Of a stretch of 5,963 nucleotides of DNA, positions 1-4,911 are shown in pieces. The DNA is taken from the NCBI GenBank assembly GCA_030728235.1, contig JANRAA010000230.1:1-5963 (forward strand), read 5' to 3'. Every line of letters starts with the position of its first letter. The stretch's first letter is position 1. A model generated the notes under the pieces. It made no database searches. It saw nothing but the letters and a program-made list of their open reading frames with translations, and had not been told where the DNA came from. The stretch comes from Flavobacteriales bacterium. Lineage in GTDB: Bacteria > Bacteroidota > Bacteroidia > Flavobacteriales_D > Sanyastnellaceae. The position numbers and the translations under genes are program-made.

Positions 1-64
1 GCACATATAAAATACCTGAGGTGAGAATGGAGCGAGAATGAAATCTTTAGTATCTCGATTGAAG

Positions 65-95
65 ACCCGAAGGCTGAGGTACTCGAAGCCGAGGT
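65..95 (-). repeat. REP-like imperfect hairpin, copy 1
   Basis: Read on the minus strand this is ACC-TC-GGCT-TC-GAG-tac-CTC-AGCC-TTC-GGGT. The arms GGCT/AGCC and GAG/CTC pair, a TC is bulged, and an internal loop (TC against TTC) separates an outer ACC/GGGT stem. The layout matches copy 3 except at the loop and outer bases. It sits in non-coding DNA and lacks a T-run, so it does not read as an ordinary terminator. Confidence 0.7.
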
Positions 96-254
96 GAGTA
101 GTGTATTGAAAATGAAAAGGAGAAAGAGAGCTCGAAACGCTGGCGAGCCTGATATTGAGAGTAGCAAATAAAGAAAGTTGAGTGCATTTGACCCTCAACT
201 TCACCCTCGAGCTCGAAGCTGGTTTGCGCCCTGCGGGCCCTCCCACGCCTTCCC

Positions 255-279
255 GCCGGCTGAGGCTCTCGAAGCCGGC
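255..279 (-). repeat. REP-like hairpin, copy 2 (best paired)
   Basis: Read on the minus strand it is GCCGGCT-TC-GAG-agc-CTC-AGCCGGC: a perfect 7-bp outer stem plus a 3-bp inner stem, with only the TC bulge unpaired outside the loop. Copies 1 and 3 have an internal loop where this copy has paired GC bases on both arms, so both sides differ together. The hairpin begins where the predicted transcript of the 286-316 promoter would start. Confidence 0.7.
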
Positions 280-285
280 ACGGTG

Positions 286-316
286 CAAAGTTAAGTCGTC
301 TGAAAATACTTGTCAA
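286..316 (-). promoter_or_regulatory. Bacteroidota-type promoter reading leftward
   Basis: On the minus strand there is TTG (complement of 314-316), a 20-base spacer, then TAACTTTG (complement of 286-293), a full match to the TAnnTTTG -7 element of Bacteroidota, followed by CACC. Spacing fits the known -33/-7 arrangement. Transcription would start near 278-281, at the foot of hairpin copy 2, and run left through copy 1 and out of the window. No downstream reading frame is convincing within the window, so the product is unknown: a long 5' leader of a gene further left, or a non-coding RNA. Confidence 0.5.
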
Positions 317-486
317 TAGGCACTTTACGGATGCTAGCGAGAACTTTGTGGATGCGTGTTTTTGGATGTTTTTTTTGGAGATAAAACGAAGGTGCTTTGG
401 AGATTATCTGAGCGAAACTTTTGCTTGCCTCCAAATTACGTAGGGTAAAGGAACTAGAAAGAGAGCGGACGCTTTTTTCGTCGAAG

Positions 487-534
487 CCCCGACGGCTAAA
501 ATCCCCGACGGCTAAGATCCCCGAAGGCTGAGGC
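487..534 (-). repeat. Three tandem 16-bp units derived from a hairpin arm
   Basis: On the plus strand the units are CCCCGACGGCTAAAAT (487-502), CCCCGACGGCTAAGAT (503-518) and CCCCGAAGGCTGAGGC (519-534). The third unit is the start of hairpin copy 3, and the first two look like duplications of that arm (GGCT and CCCC elements kept) with an AT-rich linker. A 5-bp inverted repeat CGTCG/CGACG (479-483 and 490-494) overlaps the array start. Likely local replication slippage within a repeat element. Confidence 0.7.
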
Positions 535-550
535 ACTCGAAGCCGAGGGG
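519..550 (-). repeat. REP-like imperfect hairpin, copy 3
   Basis: Minus-strand reading is CCCC-TC-GGCT-TC-GAG-tgc-CTC-AGCC-TTC-GGGG, giving 11 pairs in three short stems (CCCC/GGGG, GGCT/AGCC, GAG/CTC). It shares nearly its whole core with copy 1. It is fused to the tandem array at 487-534. The adjoining AGCGAGAATGA (551-561) is repeated at 31-41, suggesting the mobile or copied unit is longer than the hairpin. Confidence 0.7.
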
Positions 551-746
551 AGCGAGAATGAGAATTAAGAGTGGGGTATGAGGAGGACGAAATTCAAAGT
601 GAGCAGGAAAGACACAACCTGGTAAATCCATGGAAGAACGAAACCAATGATCTGTAAACTTATTTTAGGACGGGGCTATAATTCGGATCTAAAACTTTCT
701 TGGTATCCAACCAAACTTCTCAACCAATTCGCCGTATCATCGCATC

Positions 747-1337
747 ATGGATAGAGCAATAAGGTTTTTGGCGCCGGTGAACGGACAAACAGCAGATATG
801 CTTTTTAAGGTGATTGATGAGCTATGCGGACAAGGTATGACGCGCTTGCATTTGCTTTTGTCGACACCAGGAGGTAGCGTGTTTCACGGTCTTAGCATCC
901 ACAACTACCTGCGTGGAATTCCAGTGGAGGTGCACACCTATAACTTCGGTAGTGTGGATTCTATAGGTGTAGTGATCTACTGCGCTGGAGATAGAAGATA
1001 CACGGTGCCGCATTCACGATTCTTGATTCACAGTGTGAAGCTGACCATCAACAACAAGGTAACGCTGGATGAAAAACAAATTGATGAATACCTTAAAAGT
1101 GTTCAAATCGACCAACGAAACATTGCGCGCGTGATGGCAGATACTACAGGCAGAAGCGAAGCAGCCATTGATGCTGATATGAATAACCGCACCACCTTAG
1201 GCCCTGAACAAGCAATTGAATATGGTTTGTCGCACGAAATAAGAGTGAAGCTGTTGGAGCCAGGAATACCCGTAACAGTAATCGGTGAACCGCAGCAAAA
1301 TCAACCGTTTCAAGCGAAGCAATTCAAAATGCCGTAA
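747..1337 (+). CDS. ClpP-like serine peptidase (non-canonical branch)
   Basis: The 196-residue product has the ClpP/crotonase fold signature. Residues 39-45 (STPGGSV) match the ClpP SPGGSV oxyanion-loop region, Ser72 in VDSIG sits at the catalytic serine position (canonical xSMG), and His95 in FLIHSV matches the canonical MIHQP histidine. The C-terminal GPEQAIEYGL (152-161) is the usual end helix. The third triad residue is unclear: where E. coli ClpP has Asp in RDRF, this protein has NNRTT (146-150). Asp142 or Asp144 are nearby. This resembles the short stand-alone ClpP-like proteins with the LSTPGGSV motif rather than housekeeping ClpP, and no Clp ATPase gene is adjacent. The ATG at 747 is used because it gives a normal short N-terminus; no Shine-Dalgarno is visible, as is common in Bacteroidota. 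Self-compartmentalised peptidase activity is inferred, not shown. Confidence 0.85.
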   Translation: MDRAIRFLAPVNGQTADMLFKVIDELCGQGMTRLHLLLSTPGGSVFHGLSIHNYLRGIPVEVHTYNFGSVDSIGVVIYCAGDRRYTVPHSRFLIHSVKLTINNKVTLDEKQIDEYLKSVQIDQRNIARVMADTTGRSEAAIDADMNNRTTLGPEQAIEYGLSHEIRVKLLEPGIPVTVIGEPQQNQPFQAKQFKMP

Positions 1338-1667
1338 TCAGAACATACGATCGAGCATGTGCTCGATTTCTCTTTCCATCATGCTGATATGTCCATTTGC
1401 CGACATGATCTCGTGAACCTCCTGCTTCATGCGGTTCACATCTTCTTGTGTTTTTAAGAAGTACCCTTTGTTCTCTAGCACGACATCAATTCTTTGAGCA
1501 TCATTCAATTCCGAGAACAATTCTTCGACTTTCTCATAACCAGCACCTGCTTTGGCTTTGATGATTTTCAGTTCTTTGTTGTCGGTTTCAAGGTCGGCAT
1601 TGGCCGCAATCATCAAAACGAAAGCTTCATACTCGCCTGTTGTCCATCCTGTTAGTTCGTGACTCAT
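1338..1667 (-). CDS. Small TerB-like helical protein
   Basis: A 109-residue, strongly helical and charged protein with no signal peptide or membrane segment. Two spots resemble the acidic helix-turn motifs of the TerB (tellurite resistance) fold: residues 20-33, with IAANADLETDNKEL, and residues 89-101, with SANGHISMMEREI. In TerB such sites lie at the starts of two pseudo-symmetric halves. This resemblance is by eye and the function is unknown. The ATG overlaps the purC stop codon by 4 bp (ATGA, 1664-1667), so it is almost certainly co-translated with purC as the last gene of the phoH-purC cluster. Its TGA lies directly against the TAA of the convergent peptidase gene. A generic conserved hypothetical protein is the fallback call. 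Confidence 0.8.
   Translation of the reverse strand: MSHELTGWTTGEYEAFVLMIAANADLETDNKELKIIKAKAGAGYEKVEELFSELNDAQRIDVVLENKGYFLKTQEDVNRMKQEVHEIMSANGHISMMEREIEHMLDRMF
1350..1376 (+). terminator. Candidate terminator of the ClpP-like gene
   Basis: A perfect inverted repeat ATCGAGCA-TG-TGCTCGAT (1350-1367), practically a 7-bp stem with an ATGT loop, lies 12 bp past the TAA of the peptidase gene. It is followed by the pyrimidine-rich TTTCTCTTT. The T-tract is broken and weak. The hairpin lies inside the 3' end of the convergent minus-strand gene, which has no intergenic space of its own; on that strand no T-run follows, so it would act only on plus-strand transcripts. Confidence 0.45.
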
Positions 1668-2620
1668 ATCGATTGCATTTGTGTTTTTAAGTAAGCTTCA
1701 ACATTGCCTTGAACGCGATCGAGAAGCGTGCTTTGATCAGCAGGCACGAATGCTTTGCCCGTAACTTTCTCGTACAATTCGATGTATCGCTTACTCACGG
1801 AATTTACGAAATCATCGTCCATTTCTGGCTGCGATTGTCCGTCTTTTCCCATAAAATTGTTTTCCATCAACCATTCACGGACGAATTCTTTCGACAATTG
1901 GCGTTGTGGCTGGTTTGTGTCTTGACGCTCTTGGTAGCCTTCAGCATAGAAATAACGGGAAGAGTCTGGTGTGTGTATTTCGTCAATCAAAATGACCTTG
2001 CCGTCGCGGATTCCGAACTCATATTTTGTGTCAACCAATATCAATCCTTCTTTGGCAGCAATCTCAGTTCCTCGAGCGAAAAGCTTGCGGGTGTAATCTT
2101 CCATTTGAAGATATATTTCTTCAGGAACGATTCCCTTTGAAAGTATGTCTTCTCTCGAAATATCCTCATCATGGCCTTCATCGGCTTTGGTGGCAGGGGT
2201 GATGATGGGAGTAGGGAAGCGGTCGTGCTCTTTCATCCCTTCTGGCATGGTCACTCCACACAATTCACGTCCACCTGCTTTGTAGGTGCGCCAAGCATGT
2301 CCTGTCAAATACCCGCGGATAACCATCTCTACGCGGACTGGCTCACACGGCAAACCAACCGTTACGTTTGGGTCTGGCGAAGCCATTTTCCAATTGGGAA
2401 CGATGTCTGATGTGAGATCAAGAAAATACCCAGCAAGCTGATTCAAAACTTGTCCTTTATAAGGTATCCCTCTTTTTAAAATCACGTCGAATGCTGAAAT
2501 ACGATCACTGGCTACCATAACCAAAAGGTCGTTGCCAATGGTGTATACGTCGCGCACTTTTCCGTGGTAAACTGCTGTTTGTCCGCTGAATGTAAAGTCG
2601 GTGCTGTAAAGAGTGTTCAT
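1664..2620 (-). CDS. purC: Phosphoribosylaminoimidazole-succinocarboxamide synthase
   Basis: SAICAR synthetase joins CAIR with aspartate using ATP, a cytosolic step of de novo purine synthesis. The 318 residues match the longer, yeast Ade1-like class rather than the roughly 240-residue E. coli form. Visible landmarks are HGKVRDVY (19-26) with the ATP-binding glycine-rich turn, ASDRISAFDV (37-46), KRGIPYKGQVLN (49-60), VIRGYLTGHAW (100-110), the ITPATK segment (140-145), the family signature LVDTKYEFG (195-203) and LIDEIHTPDSSR (211-222). All key motifs are intact and the gene appears functional. The ATG start is preceded by GGAG, 13 nt upstream, a rather long spacing. Only 30 bp separate it from phoH upstream, and it overlaps the TerB-like gene downstream by 4 bp, so the three probably form one transcript. 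Confidence 0.97.
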   Translation of the reverse strand: MNTLYSTDFTFSGQTAVYHGKVRDVYTIGNDLLVMVASDRISAFDVILKRGIPYKGQVLNQLAGYFLDLTSDIVPNWKMASPDPNVTVGLPCEPVRVEMVIRGYLTGHAWRTYKAGGRELCGVTMPEGMKEHDRFPTPIITPATKADEGHDEDISREDILSKGIVPEEIYLQMEDYTRKLFARGTEIAAKEGLILVDTKYEFGIRDGKVILIDEIHTPDSSRYFYAEGYQERQDTNQPQRQLSKEFVREWLMENNFMGKDGQSQPEMDDDFVNSVSKRYIELYEKVTGKAFVPADQSTLLDRVQGNVEAYLKTQMQSI

Positions 2621-2636
2621 GTTGCAATTACTTCTC

Positions 2637-2648
2637 CGCTCGTGAGCG
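2637..2648. repeat. Short inverted repeat between phoH and purC
   Basis: CGCTC-GT-GAGCG is a perfect 12-bp palindrome with a 2-bp centre in the 30-bp gap between the phoH stop and the purC start. On the minus-strand transcript it lies directly before GGAGAAG. It could form a small hairpin that tunes purC translation or shields the upstream RNA end. There is no T-run, so it is not a terminator. Confidence 0.4.
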
Positions 2649-2650
2649 AG

Positions 2651-3640
2651 TTATTCGGGTCTATTATCTGATGGACTATTAAATGTTTGTCGGCGTTCTT
2701 CATCTTCTTCAAAAGCGTTGATGATGAGCTTGACGAGTTTGTGGCGCATGACGTCTTGATCGTTGAAGCGGACAATCGAAATTCCTTCTTTGTTTTCGAG
2801 GATATTGAGTGCGCGTATCAAACCTGAAGGCTGTTTACGTGGTAAATCGACTTGGCTGGCATCGCCAGTGATGATGAACTTCGCTTTTTGTCCCATGCGG
2901 GTCAAGAACATCTTCATTTGCGCCACGGTGGTGTTTTGCGCTTCATCGAGAATAACAAAGGCTTTGTCGAGTGTTCGTCCGCGCATAAATGCCAAAGGTG
3001 CCACTTGAATCACTCCCTTTTCCATATAGTCGGCCACCTTTTCATACGGAAGCATATCGAGCAATGCGTCGTAAAGTGGTTGCAAATAGGGGTCGAGCTT
3101 CTCTTTCAAATCGCCAGGTAAGAAGCCGAGGTTTTCACCTGCTTCAACGGCCGGTCGCGTAAGAATGATTTTGCGAACTTCTTTGTCTTTTAGGGCGCGA
3201 ACTGCCAATGCCACCGCAGTGTAGGTTTTACCTGTCCCCGCTGGTCCAATTGCAAAGAGCATATCGTTTATTTCGCAAGCCTCTACCATTTTGCGTTGGT
3301 TGGCGCTGCGAGCCGTTACTTTTAATCCGCCAGGGCCATAAACAAGGACATCTCCTTCTTGAATTGATTTTTTGAAATCTTCAGCATCACTTGTCATGAT
3401 GCGTTCAATGTTTCGTTCTGTGAGTTGGCTGTATTTCTCCAAATGCCAGAATACTAACTCCATTTTGATCTCAAAATGGTCGATGTCTTCAGGTGCGCCG
3501 ATAACTTTAATCACATTGCCTCTGGCAACCAGTTTCAGCTTTGGGAAATACGATTTTATGAGGTTCAACTTTGCGTTGTTCGAGCCGAACAATTCTAAAG
3601 GATCCACAAGTGGGATGATGATATCTTTCTCTTGCTGCAA
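2651..3640 (-). CDS. phoH: PhoH-like ATPase
   Basis: A 329-residue cytosolic P-loop ATPase related to the helicase domain of superfamily 1, of the PhoH/YbeZ type linked with RNA metabolism and ribosome maturation. The N-terminal part (about 1-75) is the small KH-like region typical of YbeZ-type PhoH. Then come Walker A GPAGTGKT (132-139), TRPAVEAGENLGFLPGD (161-177), Walker B FVILDEAQN (228-236), the sensor ITGDASQVDL (257-266) and DVMRHKLV (296-303) with a candidate arginine finger. The core is complete. The start is odd: the frame opens with TTG at 3638-3640, directly after an in-frame TAA, and the next in-frame ATG is codon 60, inside the conserved region. TTG therefore seems the real start, unless the TAA is a mutation or sequencing error. 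First gene of the phoH-purC-TerB-like cluster. Confidence 0.95.
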   Translation of the reverse strand: MQQEKDIIIPLVDPLELFGSNNAKLNLIKSYFPKLKLVARGNVIKVIGAPEDIDHFEIKMELVFWHLEKYSQLTERNIERIMTSDAEDFKKSIQEGDVLVYGPGGLKVTARSANQRKMVEACEINDMLFAIGPAGTGKTYTAVALAVRALKDKEVRKIILTRPAVEAGENLGFLPGDLKEKLDPYLQPLYDALLDMLPYEKVADYMEKGVIQVAPLAFMRGRTLDKAFVILDEAQNTTVAQMKMFLTRMGQKAKFIITGDASQVDLPRKQPSGLIRALNILENKEGISIVRFNDQDVMRHKLVKLIINAFEEDEERRQTFNSPSDNRPE

Positions 3641-3664
3641 TTACTTCACTTTAGTGTGTAACAT
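3641..3664 (-). other. Seven-codon ORF in frame just upstream of phoH
   Basis: ATG TTA CAC ACT AAA GTG AAG TAA lies in the phoH frame and its TAA is followed immediately by the phoH TTG. It could be a tiny leader whose termination feeds reinitiation at TTG, or the lost N-terminus of phoH cut by a stop codon. If the TAA were a sense codon the product would gain a natural ATG start and eight codons (MLHTKVK plus one more). Confidence 0.35.
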
Positions 3665-3726
3665 TTGATGCCTGCAAAGTACGTAAAACGTTATGGAATT
3701 TGCACTTTTGCAAAACGACCTGCATT
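3665..3726. promoter_or_regulatory. Divergent control region between phoH and the DUF62 gene
   Basis: These 62 bp must hold the promoters for both directions. A perfect inverted repeat TTTGCA-CTTT-TGCAAA spans 3699-3714 and could be an operator or two back-to-back -7 ends. On the plus strand CACTTTTG (3703-3710) matches TAnnTTTG at all but the first base, but sits only 16 bp from the ATG at 3727 and lacks a clear -33 element. On the minus strand TACTTTGCA (complement of 3674-3682) resembles a -7 box with one base fewer than consensus. Neither promoter is firm. Confidence 0.35.
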
Positions 3727-4530
3727 ATGGGAATTTTAACACTGATTTCGGATTATGGATTGACCGATCACTACGTGGCAGTAGTGAAGGGCGCTGTTTT
3801 GGCTCAGGTGCCAGACGTGAAAATTGTTGATATTTCACACAATGTCGTTCGCTATAATGTCCGCGAAGCAGGATATCTGCTGCGTTCAAGCTTCAATGTC
3901 TTTCCAAAAGGTACCGTTCACCTGATCGGTGTGAATGAGATTGAATCAGAAAAAACGCCGCATCGGATTGTGAAGTTTGATGGACAATATTTCATCGGGG
4001 CCGATAACGGAATCTTTACGGAGTTGTTCGATGATTTGCCTGAAGAGGTGTGGGACCTTACTCTGCCTTCAAATTCGACGTCGATTTCATTCCCCATGTT
4101 GAATAGATTTGTTCCTGCAGCATGTTTTATCCTCAATGGAGGTGATTTAAATGAAATAGCGAAGCCGATTGAAGCGTTCAACGAGGGCGAGCGACTTCGT
4201 CCGATTGTCGATGTCGACGGAATTAGAGGTTCCATCATACACGTCGATTCATACGGAAACCTGATCACCAACGTCGATAGAAAACTATTCGACGAAGTTT
4301 TTCAAGGAAAGTCGTTCATGATCGAGCTGCGGTCGAAGAAAAAATTGGTAAATAAGATCTCCGAAAAATTTATGGAGGTTATTTCGGGCGAACAACTGGC
4401 ATTGTTCAATAATGAAGGGTTGCTAATGATTGTGGTCAGTTTCGGATCTCCAGAAAAAGGAGAAGGAGGCGGCGCTCAACAACTCCTTGGAATGTCGGTT
4501 GGTAGCGCATTTAGCATAATATTTAAATGA
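3727..4530 (+). CDS. SAM hydroxide adenosyltransferase family protein (DUF62)
   Basis: A 267-residue cytosolic protein of the family that hydrolyses S-adenosylmethionine to adenosine and methionine and includes the SAM fluorinase/chlorinase enzymes. Visible family features are the N-terminal LISDYGLTDHYVAVVKGAVL (6-25), IVDISHNV (33-40), FIGADNGIF (89-97), the SAM-contacting DSYGNLITNV (174-183) and the C-terminal GEQLALFNNEGLLMIVV (221-237) with LLGMSVGSA (253-261). The start is placed at ATG 3727, where the usual M-x-I-x-x-L-x-x-D-Y/F-G begins; the TTG at 3700 would add nine residues that do not fit. The water-activating Asp-Arg-His triad of characterised members is not recognisable: VDPGVG-x-RR is replaced by VNEIESEKTPH (69-79) and FHGRD by MLNRF (124-128). 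Activity on SAM is therefore uncertain. Overlaps the next gene by 4 bp. Confidence 0.9.
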   Translation: MGILTLISDYGLTDHYVAVVKGAVLAQVPDVKIVDISHNVVRYNVREAGYLLRSSFNVFPKGTVHLIGVNEIESEKTPHRIVKFDGQYFIGADNGIFTELFDDLPEEVWDLTLPSNSTSISFPMLNRFVPAACFILNGGDLNEIAKPIEAFNEGERLRPIVDVDGIRGSIIHVDSYGNLITNVDRKLFDEVFQGKSFMIELRSKKKLVNKISEKFMEVISGEQLALFNNEGLLMIVVSFGSPEKGEGGGAQQLLGMSVGSAFSIIFK

Positions 4531-4826
4531 TTACTCGCATTGTAAAAATGACGTTTGACCCTCTAAAAGTGGATGCTTTTTTGTCGCTTTTTGAAGAGTT
4601 CGAATTCAAAATCCGTCAGCAGCCTGGCTGCTTCTATCTTGAGCTTTTACGTGAAAAAAGCGATGGAAATGTATTTTTTACCTATTCGAAATGGATTGAT
4701 AATGAGTCGCTTGAGCGCTACAGACACTCTGAAACGTTTAAAAGTGTTTGGCCGCAGACGAAGGCGGGTTTTATAGCACCAGCAGAGGCATGGACGTTGG
4801 ACGGGCGAGAGGCTGGGGTGATTTAA
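4527..4826 (+). CDS. ABM-domain protein (putative quinol monooxygenase type)
   Basis: A 99-residue protein that is one complete antibiotic-biosynthesis-monooxygenase domain of the dimeric alpha/beta-barrel fold. The pattern is clear: a first strand ITRIVKMTF (2-10), a helix (12-30), IRQQPGCFYLELLR (29-42), FFTYSKWIDNESLERYRHSETFK (50-72) and a final strand before AEAWTL (86-91). Family members include cofactor-free quinol oxygenases, haem-degrading enzymes and many uncharacterised small proteins; the substrate cannot be told from sequence. The ATG lies inside the ATGA that ends the DUF62 gene (4527-4530), showing translational coupling. No signal peptide or membrane segment is seen. Confidence 0.88.
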   Translation: MITRIVKMTFDPLKVDAFLSLFEEFEFKIRQQPGCFYLELLREKSDGNVFFTYSKWIDNESLERYRHSETFKSVWPQTKAGFIAPAEAWTLDGREAGVI

Positions 4827-4849
4827 TACCACTTTGAATTGTTAAGAAA

Positions 4850-4879
4850 TGGCGATTTAGTGCGAAATCGACTGCGCCA
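4850..4879. repeat. Nested inverted repeat upstream of gldF
   Basis: CGATTT-AGTGCG-AAATCG (4853-4870) is a perfect 6-bp inverted repeat with a 6-bp centre. An outer TGGCG (4850-4854) also pairs with CGCCA (4875-4879), so two alternative folds compete. It lies 23 bp after the ABM gene stop and overlaps the expected -33 zone of the gldF promoter. No T-run follows directly, so an operator or an RNA-end hairpin is likelier than a classical terminator. Confidence 0.4.
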
Positions 4880-4887
4880 TAATACCT

Positions 4888-4895
4888 TACTTTTG
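4888..4895 (+). promoter_or_regulatory. gldF: -7 promoter box of gldFG
   Basis: TACTTTTG is a full match to the Bacteroidota TAnnTTTG element, 16 bp before the gldF ATG. The -33 TTG is poor: TCG at 4868-4870 is the best-placed trinucleotide, with a 17-base spacer, and it lies within the inverted repeat at 4853-4870. The leader would be only about 10 nt, with no Shine-Dalgarno. Confidence 0.45.
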
Positions 4896-4911
4896 TCACT
4901 TACTTGAATCT

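Larger units (their letters stand above)
1..746. other. Long repeat-bearing intergenic region without a convincing gene
   Basis: No open frame here looks like a real protein. The two minus-strand frames of 80-90 codons run through the hairpin repeats and give low-complexity Arg/Ser/Pro/Gln-rich peptides with no family resemblance. What the region does hold is three REP-like hairpins (65-95, 255-279, 519-550), a 16-bp tandem repeat (487-534), a minus-strand promoter match (286-316), and the short sequence AGCGAGAATGA twice (31-41 and 551-561). Related fragments with the word GAGCTCGAA occur near 128-145 and 208-222, so the hairpin family may have further decayed members. Between about 560 and 746 I see only a 5-bp inverted repeat (TTGGT/ACCAA, 700-714) and no persuasive promoter for the peptidase gene at 747. 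The left boundary gene, if any, lies outside the window. Confidence 0.75.

Noticed and set aside
464..478. AGCG-GA-CGCT followed by TTTTT as a terminator
   Set aside because: The 2-base loop leaves only a 2-3 bp usable stem, and no plus-strand gene ends upstream.
47..536. Two minus-strand open frames (47-316 and 291-536)
   Set aside because: Both run through the hairpin repeats, have low-complexity composition and resemble no protein family; the repeats simply lack stops in that frame.
65..550. Repeats as a CRISPR array
   Set aside because: Spacing between copies is about 160 and 240 bp, copies differ in sequence, and no cas gene is present.
578..625. A 15-codon plus-strand ORF with AGGAGG-like sequence inside it
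   Set aside because: Too short, with no family resemblance and no support from its context; a chance frame in non-coding DNA.
677..682. TATAAT upstream of the ClpP-like gene
   Set aside because: Sigma-70-like -10 boxes of the E. coli type are not the Bacteroidota standard, and no suitable TTG or TTGACA lies at the right distance.
1709..2410. Plus-strand frames opposite purC (and similar ones opposite phoH and the DUF62 gene)
   Set aside because: They are antisense shadows of strongly conserved genes and show no family features of their own.
3700..3726. TTG at 3700 as the start of the DUF62 gene
   Set aside because: The nine added residues (with two Cys) do not match the family, whose conserved N-terminus begins right at ATG 3727; TTG 3700 also lies in the inverted repeat of the control region.
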